55,823 bases of DNA from Bacillus xiamenensis. Its GTDB lineage: Bacteria; Bacillota; Bacilli; Bacillales; Bacillaceae. The notes under the pieces are model-generated. The model was not told the origin of the DNA, made no database searches, and saw only the letters and a list, made by a program, of their open reading frames with translations. Shown here in pieces: positions 16,593 to 26,022 of the stretch. Position numbers and translations under genes: made by a program. The stretch lies in NCBI RefSeq assembly GCF_000300535.1, contig NZ_AMSH01000015.1:1-55823 (forward strand). Direction: 5' to 3'. Numbering within the stretch: the first letter of the stretch is position 1; each line of letters starts with the position of its first letter.

Positions 16593-19500
16593 TTAATGAG
16601 CGAGGGCTGCTTTTTGCCCGTTTGCCGTTTCTTTATTTTTCGGTTTTGTGTTTGCTTCAAATGCGAACATGACAGCTTCCTCATGACTAAGTCCCGCTTG
16701 TTTTTGCTCTTCAATGCTTTGAAGCATCATTTTGTAATTTCTCGGAATGATCTTAATGAATTGATTCTTTTCTTGCTCCCAGTTCTCTAGAAGGGCTGAT
16801 GCCTTTGAGCTGTTTGTATAATCAAGGTGCTCCTGAATCATTTGCTTCACTTCTTGCTCTTCTTCATGATCTGTGAGCTTTTCAAACATGATCATTTCCA
16901 TATTACACATTCTCTTGAACTGTTTCGCATCAGATGTATGCACGTAAGCCACACCGCCAGACATGCCTGCACCAAAGTTTTTCCCGGCATCCCCTAAAAT
17001 AACAACACGTCCGCCAGTCATGTACTCACAGCCATGATCACCGATTCCTTCGACGACCACATGGACACCTGAATTACGAACGGCAAATCGTTCACCTGCA
17101 CGCCCGTTAATATATGCTTTTCCGCTTGTCGCCCCATAAAATGCAACGTTTCCGACAATGACGTTCTCATGTCCATTTTGCACAAAGTGATCAGATGTTT
17201 TGACAACAATTTTGCCTCCGGAGAGTCCTTTGCCGATATAGTCATTTGAGTCACCTGTTAAATATAAGGACATGCCCTTTGGCACAAATGCGCCGAAGCT
17301 TTGTCCAGCTGAACCAGTGAAACGAAGTGTGATCGTATCCTCTGGCAGTCCTTCTTCGCCGTAGCGCTTAGACACTTCACTACCAGTAATGGTTCCAGCT
17401 ACACGGTGAATGTTGCGAATGTTTAGTGATAGATCAACCGGTGTTTGATGATCCAGCGCTTCCTGTACATAAGGGAGAATCTCATTTACATCCAGTGATT
17501 CATCAATCTTATGATTTTGCGGCGTTCTAAATGTGCGCGGCCCTTCTGGCTGATAAAGCAGTGTTTCAAGGTTCAGCTGCCCTGCTTTCCAGTGTGCCTT
17601 TGCTCTTTCACTAACCGCTAAAACGTCTGTACGTCCAATCAATTCATCCATTGATGTAAAGCCAAGTTCAGCTAAGATTTCTCTTACTTCCTCTGCAATA
17701 AACATCATGAAGTTCACAATGTGATCAGGGTTACCCATGAATTTTTTGCGAAGCTCTGGATTTTGTGTCGCAACACCGACTGGGCAAGTATCTAAATGAC
17801 AAGCTCTCATCATGACGCATCCTAATACAACAAGTGGAGCTGTTGCAAAGCCGTATTCTTCTGCACCTAAAATCGCAGCCATGACAACGTCGCGTCCTGT
17901 CATTAATTTGCCATCCGTTTCAAGAACAACTCGTTCTCGAAGGCCGTTTAAGACAAGGGTTTGATGCGCTTCTGCCAATCCAAGCTCCCAAGGAAGTCCT
18001 GTATGTTTAATACTTGTTTTAGGAGAAGCCCCAGTACCGCCATCATATCCGCTAATGACAATGACATCCGCTGTCCCTTTTGCGACACCTGCTGCAATCG
18101 TACCAACGCCAGCTTTAGAAACTAGCTTGACACTGATGCGTGCGTCACGGTTCGCGTTTTTCAAATCATGGATCAGCTGAGCCAAATCCTCGATTGAATA
18201 AATATCATGATGCGGAGGTGGTGAAATCAGGCCAACACCCGGCGTAGAACCACGCACATCTGCGACCCAAGGATACACTTTATTTCCTGGCAGCTGACCG
18301 CCTTCACCAGGCTTTGCACCTTGCGCCATTTTAATTTGCAGTTCATCTGCATTGACCAAGTAATGACTCTTCACACCAAAGCGGCCCGAAGCAATTTGTT
18401 TAATCGCACTTCTGCGATCATGACCTTGCTCATCTACTGTAAAACGTGCAGGGTCTTCCCCGCCTTCTCCGCTATTGCTTTTGCCGCCAATTCGGTTCAT
18501 CGCAATTGCTAGTGCTTCATGCGCTTCTTTACTTAAAGAACCAAATGACATCGCACCTGTCTTAAAGCGGCGCACAATCGATTCAGCAGATTCAACCTCT
18601 TCAAGGCGAACGGGTTTTTGTTTTGAACGAAAAGCAAACAGATTTCTGAGGAAACCAATTCTTTCTTCGTCCGCTGCCTTCGTATATTGTTTAAATAGAT
18701 CATAATCTTCGTTGCGGCATGCCCACTGAAGCGTATGGATTGTTTTAGGATTAAAGGCATGATGCTCTCCGTTTTTTCTCCATTGGAATTCACTGCCTGA
18801 TTCGAGTGTTTGGTCAGTAGATGACTGATACCCGGCCTCATGACGAAGCTTTGCCTCACTAGCAATGGTCTCAAGATCAATTCCGCCAAGCTGCGAAGCT
18901 GTGCCTGTGAAATACGCCTGAATGACGTCTTCACTAATGCCGACTGCTTCAAAAATTTGCGCTCCTCTATAACTTTGCACAGTGGAAATACCCACTTTTG
19001 ACATGACTTTGACAACACCCTCGGTCACACTTTTGCCAAACTTCGTGACAGCTTCATCAAAGCTAATAGAGATCGCTTCTTCTGAAATAAGCTGTTTGTA
19101 TGTTTCATAGACCAGGTAAGGGTGGATTGCATCTGCACCGTAGCCAATGAGTGCTGCAAAATGATGGACTTCTCTCACTTCACCAGATTCGACGATCAGA
19201 CTCACCTTTGTTCGCAAGCCTTGGCGCACAAGATGCTGATGAAGTGCACTTAGTGCAAGAAGTGGTGGAATCGGCACTTTCTGTTCTGTCATTTCACGAT
19301 CTGAAAGAATTAATAAAGATACGCCTTCGCGAATGGCTTTTTCCGCTTCTTCAAACATCGCATCGAGACCACGTTTTAGATCATCGGTGAAAAGTGTATG
19401 AATTGTTTTGCTTTTAAAGGCATTATGAACAATCGTTTTCAAACCGTTAAATTGTCCGCTCGTTAAGACCGGTGTATAAAGTTTAATTCTTCGGCATGAA

Positions 19501-21164
19501 TATTCATTTGGATGTAAAATATCTCCTTCAGCACCTAACCAAGTCATGGTTGATGTGACGAGCTGCTCACGAATCGCATCAATCGGTGGATTCGTGACCT
19601 GTGCAAATAGCTGTTTAAAATAATTGAAGAGTGATTGCGCCCGATCTGATAGCACAGCAAGCGGTGTGTCACTTCCCATGGAACCGATTGGGTCTTTGCC
19701 CTCCTCTAGTAAAGGGATTAAATACTTTTGAATGTCTTCATACGTATAATGGAAAGCACGCTGGCGCGTCAGTAAATCACTCATTATACTAGAATTTTCT
19801 GAATTTTCTTCAGAGCGATTGACATGAACCATTTCTTCATCCAGCCATTTTTGATAAGGAAGTTCATTCGCAATGGTCGACTTCACTTCTTCATCTGAAA
19901 TAATTCTGCCTTCTTCGAGGTCAATCAAGAGCATTTTACCTGGCTCAAGACGATCTTTATATTTGACATCTTCTTCTTTTGTTTCAATCACACCTACTTC
20001 AGATGAGAAAATGATGTGGTCGTCATTTGTGACATAGTATCTTGCTGGTCTTAATCCGTTACGATCTAAGATAGCTCCGATTTGTTTCCCGTCTGTAAAG
20101 GAAATCGCTGTTGGTCCATCCCACGGCTCCATTAAAGAACTATGGTATTCATAAAATGCCCGTTTCTCTTTTGACATGTGCGTATTCTCAGTCCAAGGCT
20201 CCGGAATGAGCATCATCGCTGTATGAGCAGGTGTACGGCCTGCAAGTACGAAAAATTCAAACGCATTGTCTAAAATGGATGAATCACTTCCGTCTGCATT
20301 CAGCACTGGCAAAATCTTGTCTAGATCTTCTCCGAAGGCTTCAGACACGAATTGTTGTTCTCTTGCTCTCATCCAATTGATGTTTCCTCTTAATGTGTTG
20401 ATTTCTCCGTTATGAATTAAGTAACGGTTTGGATGGGCTCTTTCCCATGTAGGGAATGTATTTGTACTAAATCTTGAATGAACAAGTGAAAATGCAGAAA
20501 CAAATGTTTCATCTTGCAGGTCAAGGTAAAAAGCATCGACTTGATCTGATGTTAAAAGTCCCTTATATACAATGGTTTGACTTGATAGGCTGACAAAGTA
20601 AAATTGTTTTTTCTCTGCTGTTCCCCAATTTTCAGCCTGCTTACGAATGACATATAATTTTCGTTCAAATGCCAAACGATCTGTTACGTTGTCATTTGCA
20701 CCGATAAACACTTGACGGACAACCGGACAGCTCTTTGCTGCGACAGTCCCAATTTTCCCAGCATCAACAGGAACGGTTCTCCAGCCAATCAATGTTTGAC
20801 CTTCTTGTTTAATGAAACCGTTGATCTTCTGTTCAATCGCTTGACGCGTTTTATCATCATCATCTTTTGAAAAGAAAACCATTCCTACCCCGTAACGGCC
20901 CTTTTCAGGAAGTGCAAAATCTTGGCAATTCTTTCTAAAGAAAGCGTCTGGCAGTTGTACCATTAAGCCGGCACCATCACCTGTATACGGATCACTGCCT
21001 TGCCCGCCGCGATGATCGAGCTGGCACAGCATTTGCAATCCCTTTTTGACGATGCTATGTGTCGCCTCCCCTTTTAAATGGGCGTACAGTCCGATTCCAC
21101 ATGCATCATGTTCAAATTCAGGACGGTAGAGACCTTGTGGTTGTGGTAGTTGATTAAAAGTCAT
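16593..21164 (-). CDS. gltA: Glutamate synthase large subunit
   Basis: A 1523-residue alpha subunit (B. subtilis about 1520) that converts glutamine plus 2-oxoglutarate to two glutamates. The class II glutamine amidotransferase domain begins at Cys22 in HDACGIGLY after a short propeptide, as in the family. It is followed by the central domain, the FMN/2-oxoglutarate domain (GEGGEDPARF, SGYDGGTGASP), the [3Fe-4S] cysteines in CVMMRACHLDTC near residue 1118, and the C-terminal beta-helix (GXXGG repeats). GGGGGAGAG precedes the ATG. It is divergent from gltC and should be activated by GltC and repressed under nitrogen limitation by TnrA. Confidence 0.97.
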   Translation of the reverse strand: MTFNQLPQPQGLYRPEFEHDACGIGLYAHLKGEATHSIVKKGLQMLCQLDHRGGQGSDPYTGDGAGLMVQLPDAFFRKNCQDFALPEKGRYGVGMVFFSKDDDDKTRQAIEQKINGFIKQEGQTLIGWRTVPVDAGKIGTVAAKSCPVVRQVFIGANDNVTDRLAFERKLYVIRKQAENWGTAEKKQFYFVSLSSQTIVYKGLLTSDQVDAFYLDLQDETFVSAFSLVHSRFSTNTFPTWERAHPNRYLIHNGEINTLRGNINWMRAREQQFVSEAFGEDLDKILPVLNADGSDSSILDNAFEFFVLAGRTPAHTAMMLIPEPWTENTHMSKEKRAFYEYHSSLMEPWDGPTAISFTDGKQIGAILDRNGLRPARYYVTNDDHIIFSSEVGVIETKEEDVKYKDRLEPGKMLLIDLEEGRIISDEEVKSTIANELPYQKWLDEEMVHVNRSEENSENSSIMSDLLTRQRAFHYTYEDIQKYLIPLLEEGKDPIGSMGSDTPLAVLSDRAQSLFNYFKQLFAQVTNPPIDAIREQLVTSTMTWLGAEGDILHPNEYSCRRIKLYTPVLTSGQFNGLKTIVHNAFKSKTIHTLFTDDLKRGLDAMFEEAEKAIREGVSLLILSDREMTEQKVPIPPLLALSALHQHLVRQGLRTKVSLIVESGEVREVHHFAALIGYGADAIHPYLVYETYKQLISEEAISISFDEAVTKFGKSVTEGVVKVMSKVGISTVQSYRGAQIFEAVGISEDVIQAYFTGTASQLGGIDLETIASEAKLRHEAGYQSSTDQTLESGSEFQWRKNGEHHAFNPKTIHTLQWACRNEDYDLFKQYTKAADEERIGFLRNLFAFRSKQKPVRLEEVESAESIVRRFKTGAMSFGSLSKEAHEALAIAMNRIGGKSNSGEGGEDPARFTVDEQGHDRRSAIKQIASGRFGVKSHYLVNADELQIKMAQGAKPGEGGQLPGNKVYPWVADVRGSTPGVGLISPPPHHDIYSIEDLAQLIHDLKNANRDARISVKLVSKAGVGTIAAGVAKGTADVIVISGYDGGTGASPKTSIKHTGLPWELGLAEAHQTLVLNGLRERVVLETDGKLMTGRDVVMAAILGAEEYGFATAPLVVLGCVMMRACHLDTCPVGVATQNPELRKKFMGNPDHIVNFMMFIAEEVREILAELGFTSMDELIGRTDVLAVSERAKAHWKAGQLNLETLLYQPEGPRTFRTPQNHKIDESLDVNEILPYVQEALDHQTPVDLSLNIRNIHRVAGTITGSEVSKRYGEEGLPEDTITLRFTGSAGQSFGAFVPKGMSLYLTGDSNDYIGKGLSGGKIVVKTSDHFVQNGHENVIVGNVAFYGATSGKAYINGRAGERFAVRNSGVHVVVEGIGDHGCEYMTGGRVVILGDAGKNFGAGMSGGVAYVHTSDAKQFKRMCNMEMIMFEKLTDHEEEQEVKQMIQEHLDYTNSSKASALLENWEQEKNQFIKIIPRNYKMMLQSIEEQKQAGLSHEEAVMFAFEANTKPKNKETANGQKAALAH

Positions 21165-21223
21165 CGTTTCTCTCCCCCGTTTAAAAGATCCGTTTTTTCA
21201 CAGTAATAAAATCTCACAAACTC

Positions 21224-21240
21224 TGTAACTTATTTTAAGT
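21224..21240 (-). promoter_or_regulatory. Possible TnrA repressor site in the gltA leader
   Basis: TGTAACTTATTTTAAGT matches the left half of the TnrA box (TGTNA) and position 1 of the right half, but two bases of the right half differ. Its place just after the inferred gltA start resembles the known B. subtilis TnrA repression site. Weak match; kept as a candidate only. Confidence 0.3.
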
Positions 21241-21249
21241 TTTCAAATT

Positions 21250-21277
21250 AATATAAACAATATATAATTTAGATCAA
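21250..21277 (-). promoter_or_regulatory. gltA promoter
   Basis: The minus strand shows TTGATC (21277-21272), a 16-base spacer and TATATT (21255-21250), giving an inferred start near 21243 and a leader of about 79 bases. The region is AT-rich, so other -10 choices are possible. Confidence 0.5.
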
Positions 21278-21281
21278 AACA

Positions 21282-21296
21282 ATCTCTTTTTGAGAT
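21282..21296. promoter_or_regulatory. GltC-binding palindrome (Box I type)
   Basis: ATCTCTTTTTGAGAT is a perfect ATCTC-N5-GAGAT palindrome containing the LysR-type T-N11-A pattern. It lies between the divergent gltA and gltC genes, 21 bases before the gltC start, where GltC is known in B. subtilis to autoregulate and activate gltA. A second, degenerate half-site may lie toward gltA (AGATC near 21271). Confidence 0.75.
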
Positions 21297-21317
21297 AGAT
21301 GGGTGTGAAGTGTAAAA

Positions 21318-22220
21318 ATGGAGCTTCGTCAATTACGATATTTTGTAGAAGTTGCTGACCGTGAACACGTGTCAGAAGCGGCTGAAAACTTACACGTTGC
21401 CCAATCTGCCATCAGCCGGCAGATTGCCAATTTAGAAGAAGAACTTGGAGTGGCTTTATTCGAACGAGAAGGACGAAATATCAAACTAACGAAAATCGGC
21501 AGACAATTTTTGGACCATGTTAGGACAGCACTAAAGGCAATTGATTACGCCAAGGAGCAAATTGATGAATACTTAGACCCGCACAAAGGGACGGTAAACA
21601 TTGGATTTCCTACAAGTCTAGCAAGCCAAGTTCTCCCTTCTGTCATTTCGGCCTTTAAGCAGGAATATCCAGAGGTCGATTTTTTACTTAGGCAAGGTTC
21701 CTATAAGTTTCTCATTGAAGCAGTCAAAAATCGAGATATCGATCTTGCCTTTTTAGGACCTGTACCGACAAATGATCCTCAAATAGAAGGAAATATTTTG
21801 TTTTCAGAAAGCATTTATGCCCTTTTACCTGTTAGCCACCCCTTCAGCGGGCAAAGAAGTATTCATTTAAGTGATTTGAGAAAAGACCATTTTGTTTTAT
21901 TTCCTGAGGGGTATGTGCTGAGACAAATTGCGGTTGATGCTTGTAAGCAGGCAGGCTATGAACCAACCATTTCATCTGAAGGAGAAGATTTGGATGCGAT
22001 TAAAGGTCTCGTGTCAGCTGATATGGGCGTTACCTTATTACCCGAAAGTGCCTTTTATGAAACAACACCGCGATTTACAGTGAAAATTCCAATTGATTTC
22101 CCGCAAGTGAGAAGAACCGTTGGAATTATTGCCTCTAAATCAAGAGAGATGTCTCCTTCCGCACACGATTTTTATATGTTTGTGAAGGATTTCTTCTCTA
22201 AAATTGAACAATATAAATAA
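21318..22220 (+). CDS. gltC: LysR-type activator of glutamate synthase
   Basis: A 300-residue LysR-family regulator, the same length as B. subtilis GltC. The N-terminal winged helix-turn-helix spans about residues 1-60 (MELRQLRYFVEVAD ... VAQSAISRQIANLEEELGV). The C-terminal periplasmic-binding-like effector domain starts near residue 90. GltC responds to 2-oxoglutarate and glutamate, linking gltAB transcription to carbon and nitrogen balance. The divergent gltA neighbour and the palindromic box between them support the assignment. The start at ATG 21318 gives the canonical MELRQLRYF N terminus. Confidence 0.95.
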   Translation: MELRQLRYFVEVADREHVSEAAENLHVAQSAISRQIANLEEELGVALFEREGRNIKLTKIGRQFLDHVRTALKAIDYAKEQIDEYLDPHKGTVNIGFPTSLASQVLPSVISAFKQEYPEVDFLLRQGSYKFLIEAVKNRDIDLAFLGPVPTNDPQIEGNILFSESIYALLPVSHPFSGQRSIHLSDLRKDHFVLFPEGYVLRQIAVDACKQAGYEPTISSEGEDLDAIKGLVSADMGVTLLPESAFYETTPRFTVKIPIDFPQVRRTVGIIASKSREMSPSAHDFYMFVKDFFSKIEQYK

Positions 22221-22243
22221 TTCATTAAAACAAGACATTTCAT

Positions 22244-22284
22244 TTGTAGAAATAATCACTCTTTGTATATGATGAGTTACAAAG
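22244..22284 (+). promoter_or_regulatory. ABC exporter promoter with operator-like palindrome
   Basis: TTGTAG (22244-22249) and TATATG (22266-22271, 16-base spacer) or TATGAT (18-base spacer) form a plausible promoter. A perfect 7-bp inverted repeat, CTTTGTA-N10-TACAAAG (22261-22284), overlaps the -10 and runs past it, as expected for a repressor of the MarR or similar type. No regulator gene is adjacent in the right orientation. Confidence 0.45.
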
Positions 22285-22314
22285 CAACAGATTATATGGA
22301 AGAAAGGTAATTTT

Positions 22315-24048
22315 ATGAAATCAATTTTATCATTTTTAAAGCCCTATCGGCTATCCGTTGTATCCATTGTCATCCTGACCTTTTTAAGCAGTATGCTCCA
22401 GCTGTATTTACCGACTTTGACAGCAGATATCGTAGATGTTGGGATCGTCCAAGGAGATATCGCTTATATATGGAAGGTTGGCGGCTGGATGGTGGCTTGT
22501 TCTTTTCTTGCCATCCTGCTTACGATTTGGAAGTCCTACCTGTCATCAAAGACTGCACTTGGCTTCGGACGTGATATAAGAAGACAGCTGTTTGTGCATG
22601 TCGAACAATTTTCACTAGAAGAATTTCAAAAGATCGGGACGTCTTCCTTTATTACAAGATCAACAAATGATGTGAAACAAGTTCAAGATGTAACGATCAT
22701 GATCCTACAAATGATGACAAGAGCGCCTCTTATGCTCGTTGGCGGAATTATTTTGGCTGTGTCTCGAGATGCTGTGTTATCTCTTATCTTTTTAGCAGCC
22801 CTTCCCCTTCTTGGCGGGTTTATCTATTTGGTTTCAAGAAAAGCCATCCCGCTATTCGGACAGCTTCAGAAAAAAACAGACAGGCTGAATTTAATTATGA
22901 GAGAGTCTCTTTCAGGCATCCGGGTGATTCGTGCGTTTAACCGCGTTGATGATGAAAAGGAGCGTTTTCAAGAAGCCAATACATCATATAAAGATACTGG
23001 CCTTAGGGTCAATCGTTTAATGGCATACTTGTTTCCGTTTATGCTGATCATCATGAACTTCACGAATATCGGCATTGTCTGGATTGGCGCAAACCGTATT
23101 GATGCGGGACAAATGGAAGTCGGAAATCTTATCGCTTTCATTCAATATGCGATGATGATTTTAATGGCACTCATTATGCTGTCGATGAGCTTTATTATGG
23201 TCCCAAGAGCTCAGGCATCCGCTAAACGAATGAATGAAGTGTTAAACATGGAACCGAAGATTACAGACAAAAAATCGTCAGTGACTGACGTTCAACAACC
23301 TGCGCAAGCTATTCGGTTTGAGAATGTTTCATTTTATTACTCGAATGCTGAAAAACCAGCCGTTCAAGACATTACGTTTGAAGCCAAAACTGGCGAAACG
23401 ACAGCGATTATTGGCAGTACGGGTTCTGGGAAAACAACCCTTCTTCAGCTGATGACGCGTTTTTATGAAGCGACAGAAGGACGGATTACACTAGATGGTG
23501 TAGATATTAGGGAACTGCCTCAGGAGAAACTAAGAAGTCAGATGGGCTATGTCTCTCAAAAAGCCGTTTTATTCAGCGGAACCATTGCCGATAATGTGCG
23601 CTTTGGCCGTCACGATGCGACTGATGAAGACATTTGGCAGGCGCTGCGAACGGCACAGGCCGAGGAATTTGTGCTGCAAAAAGACGGCGGCATTCATGCA
23701 GAGATTGACCAAGGCGGTTCAAACCTATCTGGCGGTCAAAAGCAGCGGCTGTCTATTGCAAGAGCACTTGTAAGAAAACCCTCATTCTATCTGTTTGACG
23801 ATAGCTTCTCTGCCCTTGATTACAAAACCGATGCAAAACTTCGGGCATCACTAGAAGCTGAAAAGGAGCACGCAGCCTTGATTATTGTCGCTCAAAGAAT
23901 CAGCACAGTGAAACATAGCGATAAAATCATTGTGTTAGATGAAGGAAAGATTGCAGGCATTGGAACACATGAACAATTACTTAAGGATAACCTTGTATAT
24001 CAAGAGATTGTCGCATCACAGGAAGGTCAGGAGGTGGAGCAAAGATGA
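22315..24048 (+). CDS. ABC exporter half-transporter with degenerate catalytic site (YfiB-like)
   Basis: A 577-residue type IV ABC exporter half: six transmembrane segments in roughly residues 15-290, then a nucleotide-binding domain. Walker A GSTGSGKTT lies near residue 366, the signature LSGGQ near 469, and Walker B ends in FDD near 493, where Asp replaces the catalytic Glu. That change is characteristic of the non-hydrolysing site in heterodimeric multidrug exporters such as LmrCD and BmrCD. The stop overlaps the start of the partner gene by four bases (ATGA). Lengths of 577 and 609 residues match the B. subtilis YfiB/YfiC pair best. The substrate is unknown; drugs or lipids are typical. 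Confidence 0.88.
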   Translation: MKSILSFLKPYRLSVVSIVILTFLSSMLQLYLPTLTADIVDVGIVQGDIAYIWKVGGWMVACSFLAILLTIWKSYLSSKTALGFGRDIRRQLFVHVEQFSLEEFQKIGTSSFITRSTNDVKQVQDVTIMILQMMTRAPLMLVGGIILAVSRDAVLSLIFLAALPLLGGFIYLVSRKAIPLFGQLQKKTDRLNLIMRESLSGIRVIRAFNRVDDEKERFQEANTSYKDTGLRVNRLMAYLFPFMLIIMNFTNIGIVWIGANRIDAGQMEVGNLIAFIQYAMMILMALIMLSMSFIMVPRAQASAKRMNEVLNMEPKITDKKSSVTDVQQPAQAIRFENVSFYYSNAEKPAVQDITFEAKTGETTAIIGSTGSGKTTLLQLMTRFYEATEGRITLDGVDIRELPQEKLRSQMGYVSQKAVLFSGTIADNVRFGRHDATDEDIWQALRTAQAEEFVLQKDGGIHAEIDQGGSNLSGGQKQRLSIARALVRKPSFYLFDDSFSALDYKTDAKLRASLEAEKEHAALIIVAQRISTVKHSDKIIVLDEGKIAGIGTHEQLLKDNLVYQEIVASQEGQEVEQR

Positions 24049-25874
24049 GTAAAAAAATGTCTTCTGGAATGGGACATAAAGGCGGTCATCCAAAGGGACC
24101 GGTCGTAAAACCGAAGGAATTTAAAAAAACACTTCTTCGTTTGATTGGCTATTTAAAACCGAGGAAATTTCAACTGATCATTGTATTGATTGCAGCGATC
24201 GGTTCAACCGTCTTTAATGTCATTAGTCCAAAATTACTCGGGGATGCCACCTCTTCCCTCTTTGAAAGCTTTACACAAGGAACAGGCGTTCAATACGATG
24301 TCATTTCACGCATTTTATTGCTGCTTGTCTTATTATATGTCGTTGCCTCTCTCTTTTCATTCGTTCAGCAATATGTGATGGCTGGTGTCTCACAGCAGAC
24401 GATTGCTGAATTAAGGCAAGAAGCAAATGATAAGCTCACACGTCTGCCCCTTCGTTATTTTGATAAAACAACACACGGGGACACGTTGAGCCGTGTAATG
24501 AACGATATTGATAATATTAATACATCTCTACAGCAGGCACTCACCCAGGTGATCACATCTGTGATTACGGTCATCGGGATTGTCCTTATGATGCTTTTCA
24601 TCAGCCCGTTACTCACCTTGCTAGTATGTTTGACACTGCCGCTTAGTCTGTTTGCGATTCGAGGCATCACATCATTTTCGCAAAAGCATTTTAAGGCGCA
24701 GCAAAAAGAGCTGGGAATGATCAATGGACATATTAATGAAATGTTCACAGGACATCAGACGGTTCGTGCGTATGGCTATGAAAAGAAAGCCATTGATACA
24801 TTTGATCAATTAAACGAACAGCTGTATGAATCTTCAAGAAAAGCGCAGTTTATTTCTGGTTTAATGATGCCAATGATGACCTTTATCGGGAACCTTGGCT
24901 ATGTGGCGGTTAGTGTAGCCGGCGGGATTCTTGTCATTAACGGAAATATTCGTGTTGGGGATGTGCAGGCATTTATCCAATACACGCAGCAAATGTCGCA
25001 GCCGCTTGTGCAAGCATCAAGTGTTGCAAACTTAGTTCAATCTGCCATCGCTTCTGCTGAAAGGGTCTTTGACATTTTGGATGAGGAAGAAGAACATGCG
25101 GAAGAGGATGCAGCGATTGATCTTGAAGCACTTTCAGGGGATGTAACCTTTGAACAAGTTCACTTCGGATATGAAAAAGATCATCCGGTGATTCAAGGTT
25201 TGAATTTACACGTACAAGAGGGACAAACGGTTGCCATTGTAGGGCCAACAGGTGCTGGAAAAACAACGATCATTAATTTGTTAATGCGCTTTTATGAACT
25301 AGATCAAGGTTCCATTCGCATTGGTGGTGTAAAAACGACCGATCTCAGCCGCCGGCAAGTACGTGACTTATTTGCGATGGTTCTTCAAGATACATGGCTT
25401 TTTGAAGGCACGATATATGACAATATTGCATATGGCAGGCAGCATGTTTCTAAAGACGATGTCATAAAAGCCGCTAAACATGCCTATGCCGATGATTTCA
25501 TCCGGACGCTTCCAGATGGATACGACACCATATTAACAGAAGATGCCGGCAACCTTTCGCAAGGCCAGCGTCAGCTGTTAACAATCGCCCGCGCAATTTT
25601 ATCTGATCCAAAAATTTTGATATTAGATGAAGCGACAAGCAGTGTCGATACGCGGACAGAGATGCATATTCAAAAGGCGATGAATGAATTAATGAAAGGC
25701 AGAACGAGCTTTGTCATTGCACACAGACTTTCGACGATTAAGGATGCCGATCTCATTTTAGTCATGAAAGATGGTACCATTATTGAAAAAGGAACGCACA
25801 GTGAGCTTTTGAAAGAAAATGGCTTTTATGCTGATCTGTATATGAGTCAATTTGCCGAGCATCAAGTCGGTTAA
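24045..25874 (+). CDS. ABC exporter half-transporter, catalytic partner (YfiC-like)
   Basis: A 609-residue ABC exporter half forming a pair with the preceding gene. The N terminus is rich in Gly and His (SSGMGHKGGHPKGP) before the first membrane helix. Six transmembrane segments are followed by a nucleotide-binding domain with Walker A GPTGAGKTT near residue 399, a variant signature LSQGQ near 502, and Walker B LDEATSS with the catalytic Glu. In heterodimeric exporters the active site pairs this Walker B Glu with the LSGGQ of the other subunit, exactly the arrangement seen here. GGAGG precedes the ATG inside the upstream gene, indicating coupled translation. Confidence 0.88.
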   Translation: MSKKMSSGMGHKGGHPKGPVVKPKEFKKTLLRLIGYLKPRKFQLIIVLIAAIGSTVFNVISPKLLGDATSSLFESFTQGTGVQYDVISRILLLLVLLYVVASLFSFVQQYVMAGVSQQTIAELRQEANDKLTRLPLRYFDKTTHGDTLSRVMNDIDNINTSLQQALTQVITSVITVIGIVLMMLFISPLLTLLVCLTLPLSLFAIRGITSFSQKHFKAQQKELGMINGHINEMFTGHQTVRAYGYEKKAIDTFDQLNEQLYESSRKAQFISGLMMPMMTFIGNLGYVAVSVAGGILVINGNIRVGDVQAFIQYTQQMSQPLVQASSVANLVQSAIASAERVFDILDEEEEHAEEDAAIDLEALSGDVTFEQVHFGYEKDHPVIQGLNLHVQEGQTVAIVGPTGAGKTTIINLLMRFYELDQGSIRIGGVKTTDLSRRQVRDLFAMVLQDTWLFEGTIYDNIAYGRQHVSKDDVIKAAKHAYADDFIRTLPDGYDTILTEDAGNLSQGQRQLLTIARAILSDPKILILDEATSSVDTRTEMHIQKAMNELMKGRTSFVIAHRLSTIKDADLILVMKDGTIIEKGTHSELLKENGFYADLYMSQFAEHQVG

Positions 25875-25880
25875 AAACAA

Positions 25881-25928
25881 AAAAGAGGATTGACACGCAT
25901 TTCCCCATCTGTCGATCCTCTTTTTTTA
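25881..25928. terminator. Terminator after the ABC exporter pair
   Basis: An 11-bp stem (AGAGGATTGAC / GTCGATCCTCT, one G-U pair) with a 16-base loop, followed by eight T. A-rich sequence on the left lets it also end the minus-strand GNAT pseudogene transcript. Confidence 0.85.
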
Positions 25929-26022
25929 TGTCAGAATCCTGACCTCTTTCTTGTTTACAGATGAAAGAATGGAGCAAACACTCTTTAAATATACCTTCAA
26001 TTCCTCTGCCTATCGCGTTGTT

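Noticed and set aside
18533..19018. 161-codon minus-strand frame inside gltA
   Set aside because: An overlapping other-frame shadow of gltA; no independent signals.
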